Source: Enterococcus gallinarum NBRC 100675 (GTDB lineage: Bacteria > Bacillota > Bacilli > Lactobacillales > Enterococcaceae). From it: a stretch of 64,000 nucleotides of DNA. The notes beneath the pieces were generated by a model. That model saw nothing but the letters and a program-made list of their open reading frames with translations, ran no database searches and was not told the DNA's origin. Position numbers and translations under genes: made by a program. The stretch spans positions 1 through 64,000 of the forward strand of contig NZ_BCQE01000020.1 in assembly GCF_001544275.1 (NCBI RefSeq). Direction: 5' to 3'. The stretch's first letter is position 1, and each line of letters opens with the position of its first letter. Positions 35,185 through 43,711 of the stretch are shown in pieces.

Positions 35185-36735
35185 TTAGTCTACTAGTCGC
35201 TCATCATTCATACCAAAATATTGATGCAATGGTTTTTGTTTTCCTGACAATAGTTGATCGATCGTCACAAATTCGTACCCTTTATTTTTTAACATGGAGA
35301 TCATATTTGGTATGGCTTTAACTGATTCAGGATGGATATCGTGGATTAAGATGATTGCACCATTATAAACATTCTGTTTGACAACATTATTGATTGCTCT
35401 AGGATTTTTTGATTTCCAATCCTGTGAGTCAATATCCCATTGAATAATTGGCATGCCAATTGTTTCAGCACTTTTTTTGTCAATAGCGCCATAAGGGGGA
35501 CGGATATTGCGAGGCAAGACGCCTGTAGCCTTGAAAATTGCTTTATTAGCTTTATTTATTTCACTTTGTAATTCATCTGTCGAAAGTGTATTCAATTGTG
35601 GATGAGAATACGAGTGACATGCTACCTCATGACCCTCGTCGTGGACTTGTTTTGCAACATCTGGATTTTGATCCACCATCTGTCCTAACATGAAAAAAGT
35701 AGCTTTCACGTTATCTGTTTTTAGTATATTCAACAAATCAAGTGTTGAGCTATTATTTGGACCATCGTCAAAAGTAAGAGCGACGTACTTTTTATTTTCA
35801 TCTAATGCAGGTAATGTATCTTTTATACTTTCTTGCGAAACCAGATCTGTATCAATGAATGGAGCAATATCTTTGTATTTTAGAGTGACTTTAGAAGTTC
35901 CAGTTGAATTTTTTGGTAAGACGATAGTCAATTCATCAGGTGTATAAGTCATTTTACTATCATAAGAAATTCTATCCATTGTTAATACAGCATCAATGAT
36001 TTTTTCAGGTTCTTTGGCTTGATCAAGTATGGATTGCTGAATCACCTGTTGAATACCTAAGAGACTTCCTTCATCTGGAATCAAATCCTTATTTGTGATT
36101 TCTTTGCCAGTTTTTTTGAAAATATAGATATCTTTCTCAGAAATACTATCTGGCTTTTTGAAATTTTCCTTACTGCGATCCCAGATAAAACTATCTGCTT
36201 CAATTCTATATTGATTAACTTTAGAAGATATTGCTGTTGCTTTTATTCTGGCAACTGTGAGCACTTCTTTTTCACGATGCTTTTTTTGTTGCTTTTGAGC
36301 AAGCTCGTCTAAGAGCTGGTTTGCATTTTTGAAAGGAACAGTATTTTCATCAACTGGACGGTAAACAAGGCACTTATTTTCTCCGTCATTTATAGTATCT
36401 ATTTTCGTTGAAATTCCACTTTGGTCTTGCTCTTCTTGGATTGAAGCCATGAGATTTTTTGCAGCAGTTTCATATTTGGCTTGAGCTTCTGCTTCTTGCT
36501 GTTTTAATGTATAAACAATATAGCCGCCAGTAGCGACAATTACTAGAATAAGTGCGGTAAACAATGCGAATATATACTTGCTATAATTAGATTTTTTCTT
36601 CGGTATTTTTGGTTGTTTGTTTTCGTTTCCGGTTTTGGGCTTTACAGCTTCATTCAATTGATTTGTATTTTCACAGGTATCAGGTTCTTGTTTGTGACGT
36701 TGGCTACGACGTGCATAGGTATTTTTGTCAGACAT
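35185..36735 (-). CDS. Membrane-anchored peptidoglycan/polysaccharide deacetylase (PgdA-like)
   Basis: 516 residues. Basic cytoplasmic N-terminus, one membrane segment at about 52-74, an extracellular Glu/Lys-rich region with a DUF3298/PgdA-like middle, then a NodB domain from about 315. All five NodB motifs are present: TFDDGP, HSYSHP (metal His pair), RPPYG, DIDSQDW and LIHDIH. It likely removes acetyl groups from GlcNAc in peptidoglycan outside the cell, which gives lysozyme resistance in this family. Monocistronic, AT-rich like the island. Confidence 0.88.
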   Translation of the reverse strand: MSDKNTYARRSQRHKQEPDTCENTNQLNEAVKPKTGNENKQPKIPKKKSNYSKYIFALFTALILVIVATGGYIVYTLKQQEAEAQAKYETAAKNLMASIQEEQDQSGISTKIDTINDGENKCLVYRPVDENTVPFKNANQLLDELAQKQQKKHREKEVLTVARIKATAISSKVNQYRIEADSFIWDRSKENFKKPDSISEKDIYIFKKTGKEITNKDLIPDEGSLLGIQQVIQQSILDQAKEPEKIIDAVLTMDRISYDSKMTYTPDELTIVLPKNSTGTSKVTLKYKDIAPFIDTDLVSQESIKDTLPALDENKKYVALTFDDGPNNSSTLDLLNILKTDNVKATFFMLGQMVDQNPDVAKQVHDEGHEVACHSYSHPQLNTLSTDELQSEINKANKAIFKATGVLPRNIRPPYGAIDKKSAETIGMPIIQWDIDSQDWKSKNPRAINNVVKQNVYNGAIILIHDIHPESVKAIPNMISMLKNKGYEFVTIDQLLSGKQKPLHQYFGMNDERLVD

Positions 36736-37582
36736 ATGACTTTATCCCTCCATTTATCATCATAAAGTAAAATAAAACAGCGCAATTATAATGAAAACGA
36801 ATTCATAGATAATTTTTAAGGAAAGTTTTTTCTATTATTCTTTTACTTTCGGCGTAGTAATTATCGCTAATTCCTCACCACTTTAGATATTGTGGCTACT
36901 TAATTTTCAACTCAGTTTTGATAACATTAGAATCACTAGTTTTGATTTTAGTTTTTGAAATTGTACCATTCGATAGATTAATTAGTATGGTTGTAGTCTT
37001 TGAAATACCAATAATGGTCTAGGATTAAAAATATAAACTATTATCCAATCTTGTTCTATTTGATTAAACATACTATTTTAATACTTTAATTATTAGTAAT
37101 TAGCTAAACAGAATCACTTGCTTTGATAGTGTAGCCAGTTTCTCTTTATTTAAATTATTCACTATTAGGCGAAAGGATGTTATTTCAGAATTTCTATTCG
37201 AAGAAACTTCTTTTTTTGTTTTTTGTGCATTTGATTATGCATCTTATTACTTTGTTAAGTTCCCTTTAACAATCTATCAAAGAAGACTATTTATTAAGTC
37301 TCTAAAGAATTCACCATAGTAGTAACACTTAATACGAGAAACTAAAATACTGTAAATAACATATTTGTACTTACACCAATTTAAAATATTTTTTCTACGT
37401 ATTGCTTCCTCCTCTCTATTTTTCAATCATTTAAAAATCACAATTAATAGTACAAAAACTTTTATTAACAGATACAATAAAATATTATCATCAATTTTAG
37501 CATTGTAAAATAATTAATTATAAATAATAGCATTACAATTTTGTAATATTTTTTCGAATATGTTAATTCCTATACATAATAA
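36736..37582. other. Intergenic, no gene seen
   Basis: 847 AT-rich bases. Frames are short and have no ribosome binding sites; a 35-codon tail-like frame on the minus strand ending near 36900 is not recognisable. Probably decayed DNA. Confidence 0.5.
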
Positions 37583-37623
37583 AGAGCAGATCAAATCCTA
37601 ATAAAAGAAAATTAATCTGCTCT
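37583..37623 (-). terminator. Terminator at the end of the zinc operon
   Basis: 9-bp perfect stem AGAGCAGAT / ATCTGCTCT with a 23-base loop, then TTTATT on the minus strand, 11 bases beyond the last gene. Confidence 0.6.
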
Positions 37624-37633
37624 ACTGTTACAA

Positions 37634-37873
37634 CTAATTAATCAAACTATTATATCGTTTTGCTAAACGTCTACTTCTTCCAGTATTGACCTTGATAAAA
37701 CAACAATCCCGGTCTTGTTTTAACACTCTACGAACTGTATCAACACTAACATGTAAAGTTGCAGCAATATCAGCTAATGTACTCCCATTTAATCTCATTT
37801 GCTTTGCAAATCGATAACGCCGATAAGCATCAATATTCTTGGAATCCATAGACAATAATACTTTTCTTACCAT
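37634..37873 (-). CDS. Small HTH protein at the end of the zinc operon
   Basis: 79 residues, GGAGA before ATG. Core LRLNGSTLADIAATLHVSVDTVRRVLKQD-like (QMRLNGSTLADIAATLHVS) is a classic resolvase/Hin-type HTH. The basic C-terminus (GRSRRLAKRY) may add DNA contact. It starts 23 bp after the ZinT-AdcA gene, so it is likely co-transcribed from the Zur promoter. Function unknown: local regulator or transposase fragment. Confidence 0.65.
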   Translation of the reverse strand: MVRKVLLSMDSKNIDAYRRYRFAKQMRLNGSTLADIAATLHVSVDTVRRVLKQDRDCCFIKVNTGRSRRLAKRYNSLIN

Positions 37874-37896
37874 GTATTTTCTCCAAAGATTGGATT

Positions 37897-39420
37897 TTAA
37901 TGGGCCATCATTTCTTGAGCAATCTCATGCTCAGATAATGAAGCTGGATAGAAAGTAGGCCAATTATGCATTTCATTATAAAGTTTTTCTTGACTTTCTC
38001 CACCAAAGAAAATATGGAAATGCTCTGCCTTACTTGGTGCAATTCCATGATCACTAAATTGAATATATTTAAAGCGACCAGCACCTGCATCATCAGTTTC
38101 AAAATTAAAACGAACACCACGGTTTCCTTTTTCATAATTCAAAATTTTGTATCCAACATATTTGTATGTGTATTGATGATGTTCACCGTTGACTACAAAA
38201 TCAATGGTGTTGTCTTTAATGTTGATAGTATCAATATCTGTCTTATAGCCAGTAGTATAATAATCTTTGTACTCGGCAGCTGTCATGTCTTTATTGAGTT
38301 TTGCTTTGTAATCGAAAACTTCATCCAAAATTCCATCTTTTAACAACGGATAAACAGATTGCCATTCGCCTGTATAATCACTCAATTCGCGATCCTTCAC
38401 ATCGGCATCTTTAAAGTACCCATTAGCAACTGTCTTTTCATCCTTCGCTTCTTTTTCTGGAACTACCTCTTCACCAGCAACCATAGTTGTTTTCTCTAAC
38501 GCTTTTAGATTGTCTTCCATTACTGAAACATAATCTTCACCATTATCCATTTGTTCTTTTGTAAGACTTTCAAGAGGATTCAATACTTCCAATTTTATCC
38601 CAGCTTCATTGGCCAAAGTTTTTGCGATTTTATCATTAGCATTCTTTTCAAAATAAATATAATTGATCTTATTTTTTTTAACATACTCTTTTAATTCAGC
38701 TAATCGACCAGAAGATGGCTCTTCTTCAGGACTTAGTCCAGCAATAGGAACTTGTATCAATCCATAATCCAAAGCTAAATATCCAAAGGCTGCATGTTGT
38801 GTCACAAAACTTTTTTGTTTCGCTTCTTTAAGACTAGTGGTATAGTCAGCATCCAACCGTTTCAGTTTAGTCAAATACTTTTCAGCATTTGTCTCAAATA
38901 CTTTTGCTTTTTTCGGATACAATTTAACTAACTGATCCTTGATATTTGAAACTTCCTTAATTGCCATTTTGGGTGAAACCCACGTATGAGGATCTAGTTC
39001 ATGATGGTGATCTTCTTCTCCGTGATCATGATCTTCTTCTTCACTACCTGGCAATAAAATCATGTCTTTTGTTCCTTCTACTACATTAGGCCCAGCTTTC
39101 TTCCAACTTTCTTTAGCTTTTGGTACCCATGATTCCATGTTTTCGTTATGATATACAAAAACATCAGCATCATGAGCTTTTGCCATATCCTTAGCTGAGG
39201 GCTCATAGTCATGAGGTTCTGATCCCGCTGGAACCATTAAATCCACGTTCGCTTCATCGCCGACGATGTTTTTGGTGAAATCATACATTGGATAGAATGT
39301 TGTTACAATTTCTAATTTTCCATCTTTATCATTCGATACTTTTGCATCATTAGTGCTGGAGCAAGCTCCCAATAATCCTAGAGCTGCTATCCCAACAAGT
39401 CCTACACTGATTTTCTTCAT
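37897..39420 (-). CDS. adcA: Zinc-binding lipoprotein, AdcA-ZinT fusion
   Basis: 507 residues. Lipobox LLGAC (Cys20). Cluster A-1 binding-protein domain at 35-310 with the His-rich loop EEEDHDHGEEDHHHELDPH near 130-150 and the conserved metal His residues. ZinT domain from about 330 to the end (SDYTGEWQSVYPLL, HFHIFFGG, HNWPTFYP). Full-length AdcA in streptococci and enterococci has the same two domains and scavenges zinc for an AdcBC ABC transporter. The operon has no permease or ATPase, so it must feed a transporter encoded elsewhere. Confidence 0.93.
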   Translation of the reverse strand: MKKISVGLVGIAALGLLGACSSTNDAKVSNDKDGKLEIVTTFYPMYDFTKNIVGDEANVDLMVPAGSEPHDYEPSAKDMAKAHDADVFVYHNENMESWVPKAKESWKKAGPNVVEGTKDMILLPGSEEEDHDHGEEDHHHELDPHTWVSPKMAIKEVSNIKDQLVKLYPKKAKVFETNAEKYLTKLKRLDADYTTSLKEAKQKSFVTQHAAFGYLALDYGLIQVPIAGLSPEEEPSSGRLAELKEYVKKNKINYIYFEKNANDKIAKTLANEAGIKLEVLNPLESLTKEQMDNGEDYVSVMEDNLKALEKTTMVAGEEVVPEKEAKDEKTVANGYFKDADVKDRELSDYTGEWQSVYPLLKDGILDEVFDYKAKLNKDMTAAEYKDYYTTGYKTDIDTINIKDNTIDFVVNGEHHQYTYKYVGYKILNYEKGNRGVRFNFETDDAGAGRFKYIQFSDHGIAPSKAEHFHIFFGGESQEKLYNEMHNWPTFYPASLSEHEIAQEMMAH

Positions 39421-39437
39421 TCTTTTTCCTTCCTTAA

Positions 39438-39560
39438 TTATGCTAATTTCTTCATTTTATTTCGTTTATGTTCTTTGATAATTTTTAATGCCCTTTTTCT
39501 AGTTTTAATATTCGGGCTTTTAAGTCGTCGATATGCACTAGATATATCCGTTTTCTCCAT
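39438..39560 (-). CDS. 40-residue basic microprotein, putative metal homeostasis protein
   Basis: Starts MEKTDISSAYRRLKSPNIKT and ends with KRNKMKKLA; one third Lys/Arg, no membrane segment. GGGGGT lies 9 bases upstream of ATG 39560. Sits 17 bp upstream of the adcA start and 29 bp after the CobW gene, within the Zur operon. I recall small proteins of this type named putative metal homeostasis protein in Lactobacillales; function is unknown. Confidence 0.65.
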   Translation of the reverse strand: MEKTDISSAYRRLKSPNIKTRKRALKIIKEHKRNKMKKLA

Positions 39561-39589
39561 TAGAAATTACCCCCAATCAATACTTATCA

Positions 39590-40573
39590 TTATTTGCTTT
39601 CCGCCAGTAATTTATCAAAACTCTGTTTGATCCTTTCTTCATCCAACATTTTTCCGATTAGAATAATAGTGGTTTGGTCTTTTTGTCGAGTGGTGTATTG
39701 AAAATTAACCTGTTCGTTTACCCCTTGCATGGCAACTATAAAATCCTGCTCTTGTAAAGCAATCAATCCTTTAAAACGATACAGGCTCCCTTGGTTGGTT
39801 AAAATCAACCAGTCAATCCATTGGAGTAAAAAATCTTTTTTTATGTCTTGATCTGAAGTTAAGAGAATTGATTTAAACTCATGTACTTGATGGTGTTGAT
39901 GATAGTGTTTGCCATTATAGTGATTTTCTGATGAATCACTTTCAAAAACTAAGGGATGATTAAATTTTTTCAAATTATAAAAATCCTTTTTTTGAATCGT
40001 TTCACTATGTGTGAACATTCGAATATCGGATAAAGGGTTAATACTTTTGATTTCTCTCTGTAATTTTTTTAGTGCAGATAAATTCAAGTTTTGTTTTCTA
40101 GACACAAAAATGCGATCTGCCATGACAAGTTGCTTAAGGGCTTGTGGTTCTCTTTCAATAAATTCAAAACTGTCACTATCAATAACAGTCAATAAACTAT
40201 CGATATATACTCTTCCTCTTAGTTGAGGCGCTGTTAAAAGTGTTTGAATGATTGGTTGGGGATCTGCTATACCTGTAGTTTCAATGATGATTTGTGAAAT
40301 TGGTTGTTGATGTTCTTCTATTGTTTCCAGTAAAGAAATCAATATTGCTAATAAATCACTGCGAAGACTGCAACACATACATCCATTATTTAGTTGTAAC
40401 ACCCGTTCCTCGCTATGAACTAATAATTTGTGATCAATCCCAACTTCACCAAACTCATTTTCAATTATAATAATTTCTTCCCTGGGGTAGGGTGAGACTT
40501 GCAAGGCTTGATTGATTAGCGTTGTTTTTCCAGCCCCTAAAAACCCAGAAACGATTGTAACTGGTATGCCCAT
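39590..40573 (-). CDS. CobW/ZNG1-family GTPase, zinc metallochaperone type
   Basis: 327 residues. Walker A GFLGAGKTTLINQ, the metal motif GCMCC (CxCC, about residue 64), ETTGIADP and the SRK G4-like motif (VSRKQNLN), with a His-rich stretch near 220 (HYNGKHYHQHHQVHE) and a CobW C-terminal domain at 235-325. G3E GTPases in Zur regulons hand zinc to client proteins during starvation. It is encoded between the L33 and adcA genes, which supports this role. Confidence 0.88.
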   Translation of the reverse strand: MGIPVTIVSGFLGAGKTTLINQALQVSPYPREEIIIIENEFGEVGIDHKLLVHSEERVLQLNNGCMCCSLRSDLLAILISLLETIEEHQQPISQIIIETTGIADPQPIIQTLLTAPQLRGRVYIDSLLTVIDSDSFEFIEREPQALKQLVMADRIFVSRKQNLNLSALKKLQREIKSINPLSDIRMFTHSETIQKKDFYNLKKFNHPLVFESDSSENHYNGKHYHQHHQVHEFKSILLTSDQDIKKDFLLQWIDWLILTNQGSLYRFKGLIALQEQDFIVAMQGVNEQVNFQYTTRQKDQTTIILIGKMLDEERIKQSFDKLLAESK

Positions 40574-40596
40574 TTTGTCACCTTTTTACCACTTAG

Positions 40597-40746
40597 CTAT
40601 TTCACTTCTTTGAAAATTGCCCGTCTGCGCAATTTTGGCGAATACTTTTTTAATTCTAACCGTTCAGGGTTATTCCGTTTATTTTTGCTGGTGAGATACA
40701 GACGTTCTCCAGTTTCGACACATTCCAAAATAATATTTTGACGCAT
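40597..40746 (-). CDS. rpmG: Ribosomal protein L33, zinc-independent paralog
   Basis: 49 residues ([15 protein letters not shown] start, ending RRAIFKEVK). The CxxC zinc motifs of C+ L33 are absent; one lone Cys remains. Such C-minus paralogs replace zinc-binding L33 in zinc starvation and free zinc from ribosomes. Lies between the 125-residue protein and the CobW gene in the Zur operon. It is shorter than common annotation thresholds. Confidence 0.9.
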   Translation of the reverse strand: MRQNIILECVETGERLYLTSKNKRNNPERLELKKYSPKLRRRAIFKEVK

Positions 40747-40766
40747 AAATCTTCCTCCTTCAATAC

Positions 40767-41144
40767 TTATCGATCTTCAAGATATGCTTGAATTTGTTGT
40801 GTATCTTCAAAAGTTAACTCGCCAGATTCCAATTGTGAAACTAAATTTTCTTTCATATCAACAGGTATCTCCCAATAACCATCGATACATTGAAATAACT
40901 CCTCGTCATACTCTTCAAAAATTGGATAGATTCTTAAAAAATCATCAAATGATAAGCCTTGGTCCTCATAGTAATCTTTGACTAATCCATTTTCAATTGC
41001 CTGTTGGGTCGGTAAACCCGTTTCAGTAATAATTCCTCTCTCTACCATCGAACGATAAAAAGTGCATTTATCTAGCGATTGCTGGGTCGTTTCAAGATAA
41101 TACTTTAATCCTTCTTCAACTAAAGGTGGGTAAATAATTTCCAT
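40767..41144 (-). CDS. Acidic 125-residue protein of unknown function in the Zur operon
   Basis: ATG with AGGAGGGA upstream. About a quarter Asp/Glu, no Cys/His cluster except two Cys ([19 protein letters not shown]), no signal or membrane segment. The N-terminus reads like a helical domain ([20 protein letters not shown]). I do not recognise the family. Co-transcribed with zinc-free ribosomal proteins, so a role in ribosome remodelling or zinc sparing is possible but only inferred. Confidence 0.7.
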   Translation of the reverse strand: MEIIYPPLVEEGLKYYLETTQQSLDKCTFYRSMVERGIITETGLPTQQAIENGLVKDYYEDQGLSFDDFLRIYPIFEEYDEELFQCIDGYWEIPVDMKENLVSQLESGELTFEDTQQIQAYLEDR

Positions 41145-41175
41145 TTTGGTTCCCTCCTAAAAGTTATATATTAAA

Positions 41176-41355
41176 CTATTTTGAAGCTCCTTTAATTACT
41201 TTCTTTCCATTATAGTACCCTTTTAAAGATACATGATGGCTACGTCTATAATCACCATTCGCTTCGTCAAATGAAATTTCTGGTTTTACTACAGTTTGAT
41301 GAGTTCTTCTTAACCGTTTCTTCGCCTTAGATGTTTTTCTTGCTGGTACTGCCAT
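41176..41355 (-). CDS. rpmF: Ribosomal protein L32, zinc-free paralog
   Basis: 59 residues, start ATG 41355 (GAGGAGG upstream) giving the conserved [19 protein letters not shown]. The four Cys of the zinc-binding L32 are all absent; the C-terminal half ([25 protein letters not shown]) is of the C-minus type. Second ribosomal gene of the Zur operon, 14 bp after rpsN. Zinc-free L32 copies are less often noted than L33/S14. Confidence 0.9.
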   Translation of the reverse strand: MAVPARKTSKAKKRLRRTHQTVVKPEISFDEANGDYRRSHHVSLKGYYNGKKVIKGASK

Positions 41356-41369
41356 GATATTTCCTCCTC

Positions 41370-41645
41370 TTACCAACTTGCTTTTTTTACTCCAGGAATC
41401 AAACCTTGATGGGCAAGCTCTCTAAACTTAATACGGGACATACCAAACTTCCGCATATACCCTCTTGGACGGCCATCCGTCTGATCACGAAGCCTCAGAC
41501 GATTTGGATTTGAATCTCTTGGCAATTTAGCAAGGGCGGTGTGATCTCCTACGGCTTTTAATTCTTGACGTTTGTCTGCATATTTTTCAATCATTGCCAT
41601 TTGTTTCTTTGCTTTAGCAATTTTAGACTTTTTTGCCATATACAT
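41370..41645 (-). CDS. rpsN: Ribosomal protein S14, zinc-independent long form
   Basis: 91 residues from ATG 41645 (AAGGAG 5 bases upstream) or 89 from the second Met, which gives the usual [12 protein letters not shown] start. Long C-minus S14 with [49 protein letters not shown] and no Cys. First gene of the zinc operon, directly behind a Zur box. Replaces zinc-binding S14 when zinc is scarce. Confidence 0.93.
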   Translation of the reverse strand: MYMAKKSKIAKAKKQMAMIEKYADKRQELKAVGDHTALAKLPRDSNPNRLRLRDQTDGRPRGYMRKFGMSRIKFRELAHQGLIPGVKKASW

Positions 41646-41677
41646 TTATACTCCTTCTGTTTTGATTTAGACGTCAC

Positions 41678-41736
41678 AAATCGTAAACGTTACGTTTTGA
41701 CATTGACACTTTACCAACAAAAATTTCTCTTGTCAA
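41678..41736 (-). promoter_or_regulatory. Promoter with Zur box for the eight-gene zinc operon
   Basis: Minus strand TTGACA (41736-41731), 17-base spacer, TAAAGT (41713-41708), then the Zur-like box AAATCGTAA-AC-GTTACGTTTT (41678-41698), 17 of 20 positions of AAATCGTAATNATTACGATTT. Zinc-loaded Zur would block initiation. Confidence 0.82.
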
Positions 41737-41846
41737 CAATAAATAACATGAAATAAAACTCATATGAATAGATATCCATTTGAAAATGATTTTATCGATA
41801 CATAGAGATAATCAGATTAATTAAAAGAACTTGTAGTTTAAGTGCA

Positions 41847-41866
41847 AAAAATAATGGTTCATTTTT
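41847..41866. promoter_or_regulatory. TetR-type inverted repeat upstream of the zinc operon
   Basis: AAAAATAATGGTTCATTTTT, 18 of 20 identical to the site at 46881 in front of the second LPXTG gene. It lies about 110 bp upstream of the zinc operon -35, so direct control of that promoter is uncertain. Confidence 0.45.
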
Positions 41867-41889
41867 ATTAGTCCATTAAAACATAAATA

Positions 41890-41922
41890 CCGTTTTAAGT
41901 AGCTTTTCTCTACTTAAAACGG
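41890..41922. terminator. Stem-loop terminator
   Basis: 13-bp perfect stem CCGTTTTAAGTAG / CTACTTAAAACGG with a 7-base loop between the metal ABC locus and the zinc operon promoter. The region 41923-42290 holds only a weak 7-bp hairpin near 42073-42093 and no gene. Confidence 0.65.
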
Positions 41923-42290
41923 CATTATGAAAGAAACTATAGTTTTATTCAATCTTTTATGTTTAACTCGTTTATTAATGATTTTGTAAGATTGTGACCA
42001 ATTCTTATATTATAAGAAATAAACATTAAGTAACTAATTTGAAAAAGAATTGTAGCTGTATTCCAAAAATTTATAGGCTAATTATAAGCCTATCCTATCA
42101 TCTCGATAGAACTTATCTTTTTTAGATAGATTGTTTAGACAAACAAAGCTATCTTAATTTGATGAAGTACATCCTTTTGAAAATAACTTAGTTCATTTTC
42201 TATTATCTTTCAGTAAGTGGCACGTAGTACCTAGTCTATATGAGAAAATTCGCCTTATATGATATTTTTAATTCTATAAATTTTTAAACA

Positions 42291-42389
42291 TTAATGTCTA
42301 TTATTAAACTCATTGCTTAAACCTAAACTAATGAGCAGCAACAGAATAGCTGATAAAAAAAGTAATCCTATAAGAAGTAATATACTCAT
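42291..42389 (-). CDS. 32-residue single-pass membrane microprotein
   Basis: MSILLLIGLLFLSAILLLLI, then SLGLSNEFNNRH. One hydrophobic helix with a short polar tail. AAAGGCG lies 11 bases upstream; its ATG is 5 bases after the stop of the preceding microprotein. Last frame of the metal ABC transporter locus. Function unknown; small regulators of metal transporters are one possibility. Confidence 0.4.
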   Translation of the reverse strand: MSILLLIGLLFLSAILLLLISLGLSNEFNNRH

Positions 42390-42394
42390 CTAAA

Positions 42395-42487
42395 TCATTC
42401 GCCTTTTCTAAAATAATCCAAGAAAGATTTAAAAAAATTATATCCAGCTATTAGGATAAGTCCTATCATAATTACTCCAATAGTCAT
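42395..42487 (-). CDS. 30-residue single-pass membrane microprotein
   Basis: MTIGVIMIGLILIAGYNFFK followed by SFLDYFRKGE. Hydrophobic helix with a charged end, AAAGGAT upstream of ATG 42487. Downstream of the substrate-binding protein and the HTH fragment on the same strand, so plausibly co-transcribed. No known family. Confidence 0.4.
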   Translation of the reverse strand: MTIGVIMIGLILIAGYNFFKSFLDYFRKGE

Positions 42488-42516
42488 TTTCTTATCCTTT
42501 CTAAATAAAAAGTCTT

Positions 42517-42749
42517 TTATATAAAGCTCTTTTTGTAATTGTCAATAAAGTCTTTCCCTTTATTTGTCAATTGACACCCTATGTTTAAATAACCTTCATA
42601 TCTAAGTTTAGCCAACATCTCACTAACAGATGCTGGAGTAATGCTTAGAATTTTTGCTAAATCTTTATTTTTTAACTTTTTTTTCTTTTCGTCAATTCCT
42701 GAATTGCTAATAAATAAATCAGTATAGTAGTTGGTTTAATTTTTACCAT
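42517..42749 (-). pseudogene. Frameshifted DtxR/MntR-type HTH domain protein
   Basis: From ATG 42749 (GGAGG upstream) the frame reads MVKIKPTTILIYLLAIQELTKRKKS and stops. A -1 shift in a run of eight A restores KLKNKDLAKILSITPASVSEMLAKLRYEGYLNIG...LTNKGKDFI, the DtxR-family winged HTH without metal-binding or dimer domains. Sits 17 bp after the binding-protein gene. Either a decayed regulator, a sequencing error, or a slippage-controlled gene. Confidence 0.6.
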
Positions 42750-42766
42750 ACTCTTTTTCCTCCAAT

Positions 42767-43711
42767 TTATTTTGAAAGACCTTCAGCAATTTTATCCAGG
42801 TTCCATTTCATCATCGCGTAGTAACTATCACCATCTTGTCCTTTCTCTGCAATTGAATCAGTAAAAATCGTTGAATAGATAGGAATATTGGTATCTTTCG
42901 ATACTGTTTTCATCGGTCTATCGTCCACACTGCTTTCTACAAATAAGGAAGGAACTTTTGTTGTGCGTAGTCTTTCAACTAAGTGTTTAATTTGATCTGG
43001 CGTTCCTTCTTCTTCAGTGTTGATTTCCCAAATGTAAGCAGAAGGCACATTATACGCTTTCGAGAAATACTTAAAGCATCCTTCACTTGTAACAATCATT
43101 TTTTTATCATTCGGAATTGAAGCAAATTTAGATTTTGCTTCTTTGTCTAGTGTATTCAATTTTTCAATATACTTATCTAGATTTTCTTTATAGATTTTTT
43201 TATTATCAGGATCTTTTTCCGCTAAATGTTTTTCAATGTTTTTAGCGTAAATAATACCGTTTTCTAAATTTAACCAAGCATGAGGATCTTCCTTCCCTTT
43301 CTCACTCTGACCCTCTAAGTAAATAACATCTATGCCATCACTTGCTGCAAAATAGTCTTTGTTTTCCTCTTTGTTCGCATTTTTAACTAATTTTGTAAAC
43401 CAAGCATTTCCTCCAGTTTCCAAGTTAACACCATTATAAAAAATCAAGTCTGCTTTTGAAGTTTTTTGAACATCTTCAGGCAAAGGCTCATATTCATGGG
43501 GATCTTTCCCAATAGGTACAATACTGTGTAAATCAATTTTATCCTTTGCTATATTTTCAGTAATATCTGCTAAAATCGAATTAGTAACTACTACTTTTAA
43601 TTTTTCGTTCGAAGCCACTTTATCTTTACTATTTGTTGAACACGCTCCTAATATAAAAAGAGCAATCAAAATCCCCAGACTTCCCACTACTACTTTCCAT
43701 TTTCTCATCAT
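42767..43711 (-). CDS. Metal ABC transporter substrate-binding lipoprotein (PsaA/EfaA family)
   Basis: 314 residues, lipobox ILGAC (Cys24). Cluster A-1 fold with metal ligands visible: H in DPHEYEP, H in DPHAWLN, E in [10 protein letters not shown], and D near the end ([11 protein letters not shown]). No His-rich loop, so Mn/Fe is more likely than Zn. Its ATG overlaps the end of the permease gene by 4 bp. Delivers metal to the adjacent permease/ATPase, although the permease is frameshifted. Confidence 0.88.
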   Translation of the reverse strand: MMRKWKVVVGSLGILIALFILGACSTNSKDKVASNEKLKVVVTNSILADITENIAKDKIDLHSIVPIGKDPHEYEPLPEDVQKTSKADLIFYNGVNLETGGNAWFTKLVKNANKEENKDYFAASDGIDVIYLEGQSEKGKEDPHAWLNLENGIIYAKNIEKHLAEKDPDNKKIYKENLDKYIEKLNTLDKEAKSKFASIPNDKKMIVTSEGCFKYFSKAYNVPSAYIWEINTEEEGTPDQIKHLVERLRTTKVPSLFVESSVDDRPMKTVSKDTNIPIYSTIFTDSIAEKGQDGDSYYAMMKWNLDKIAEGLSK

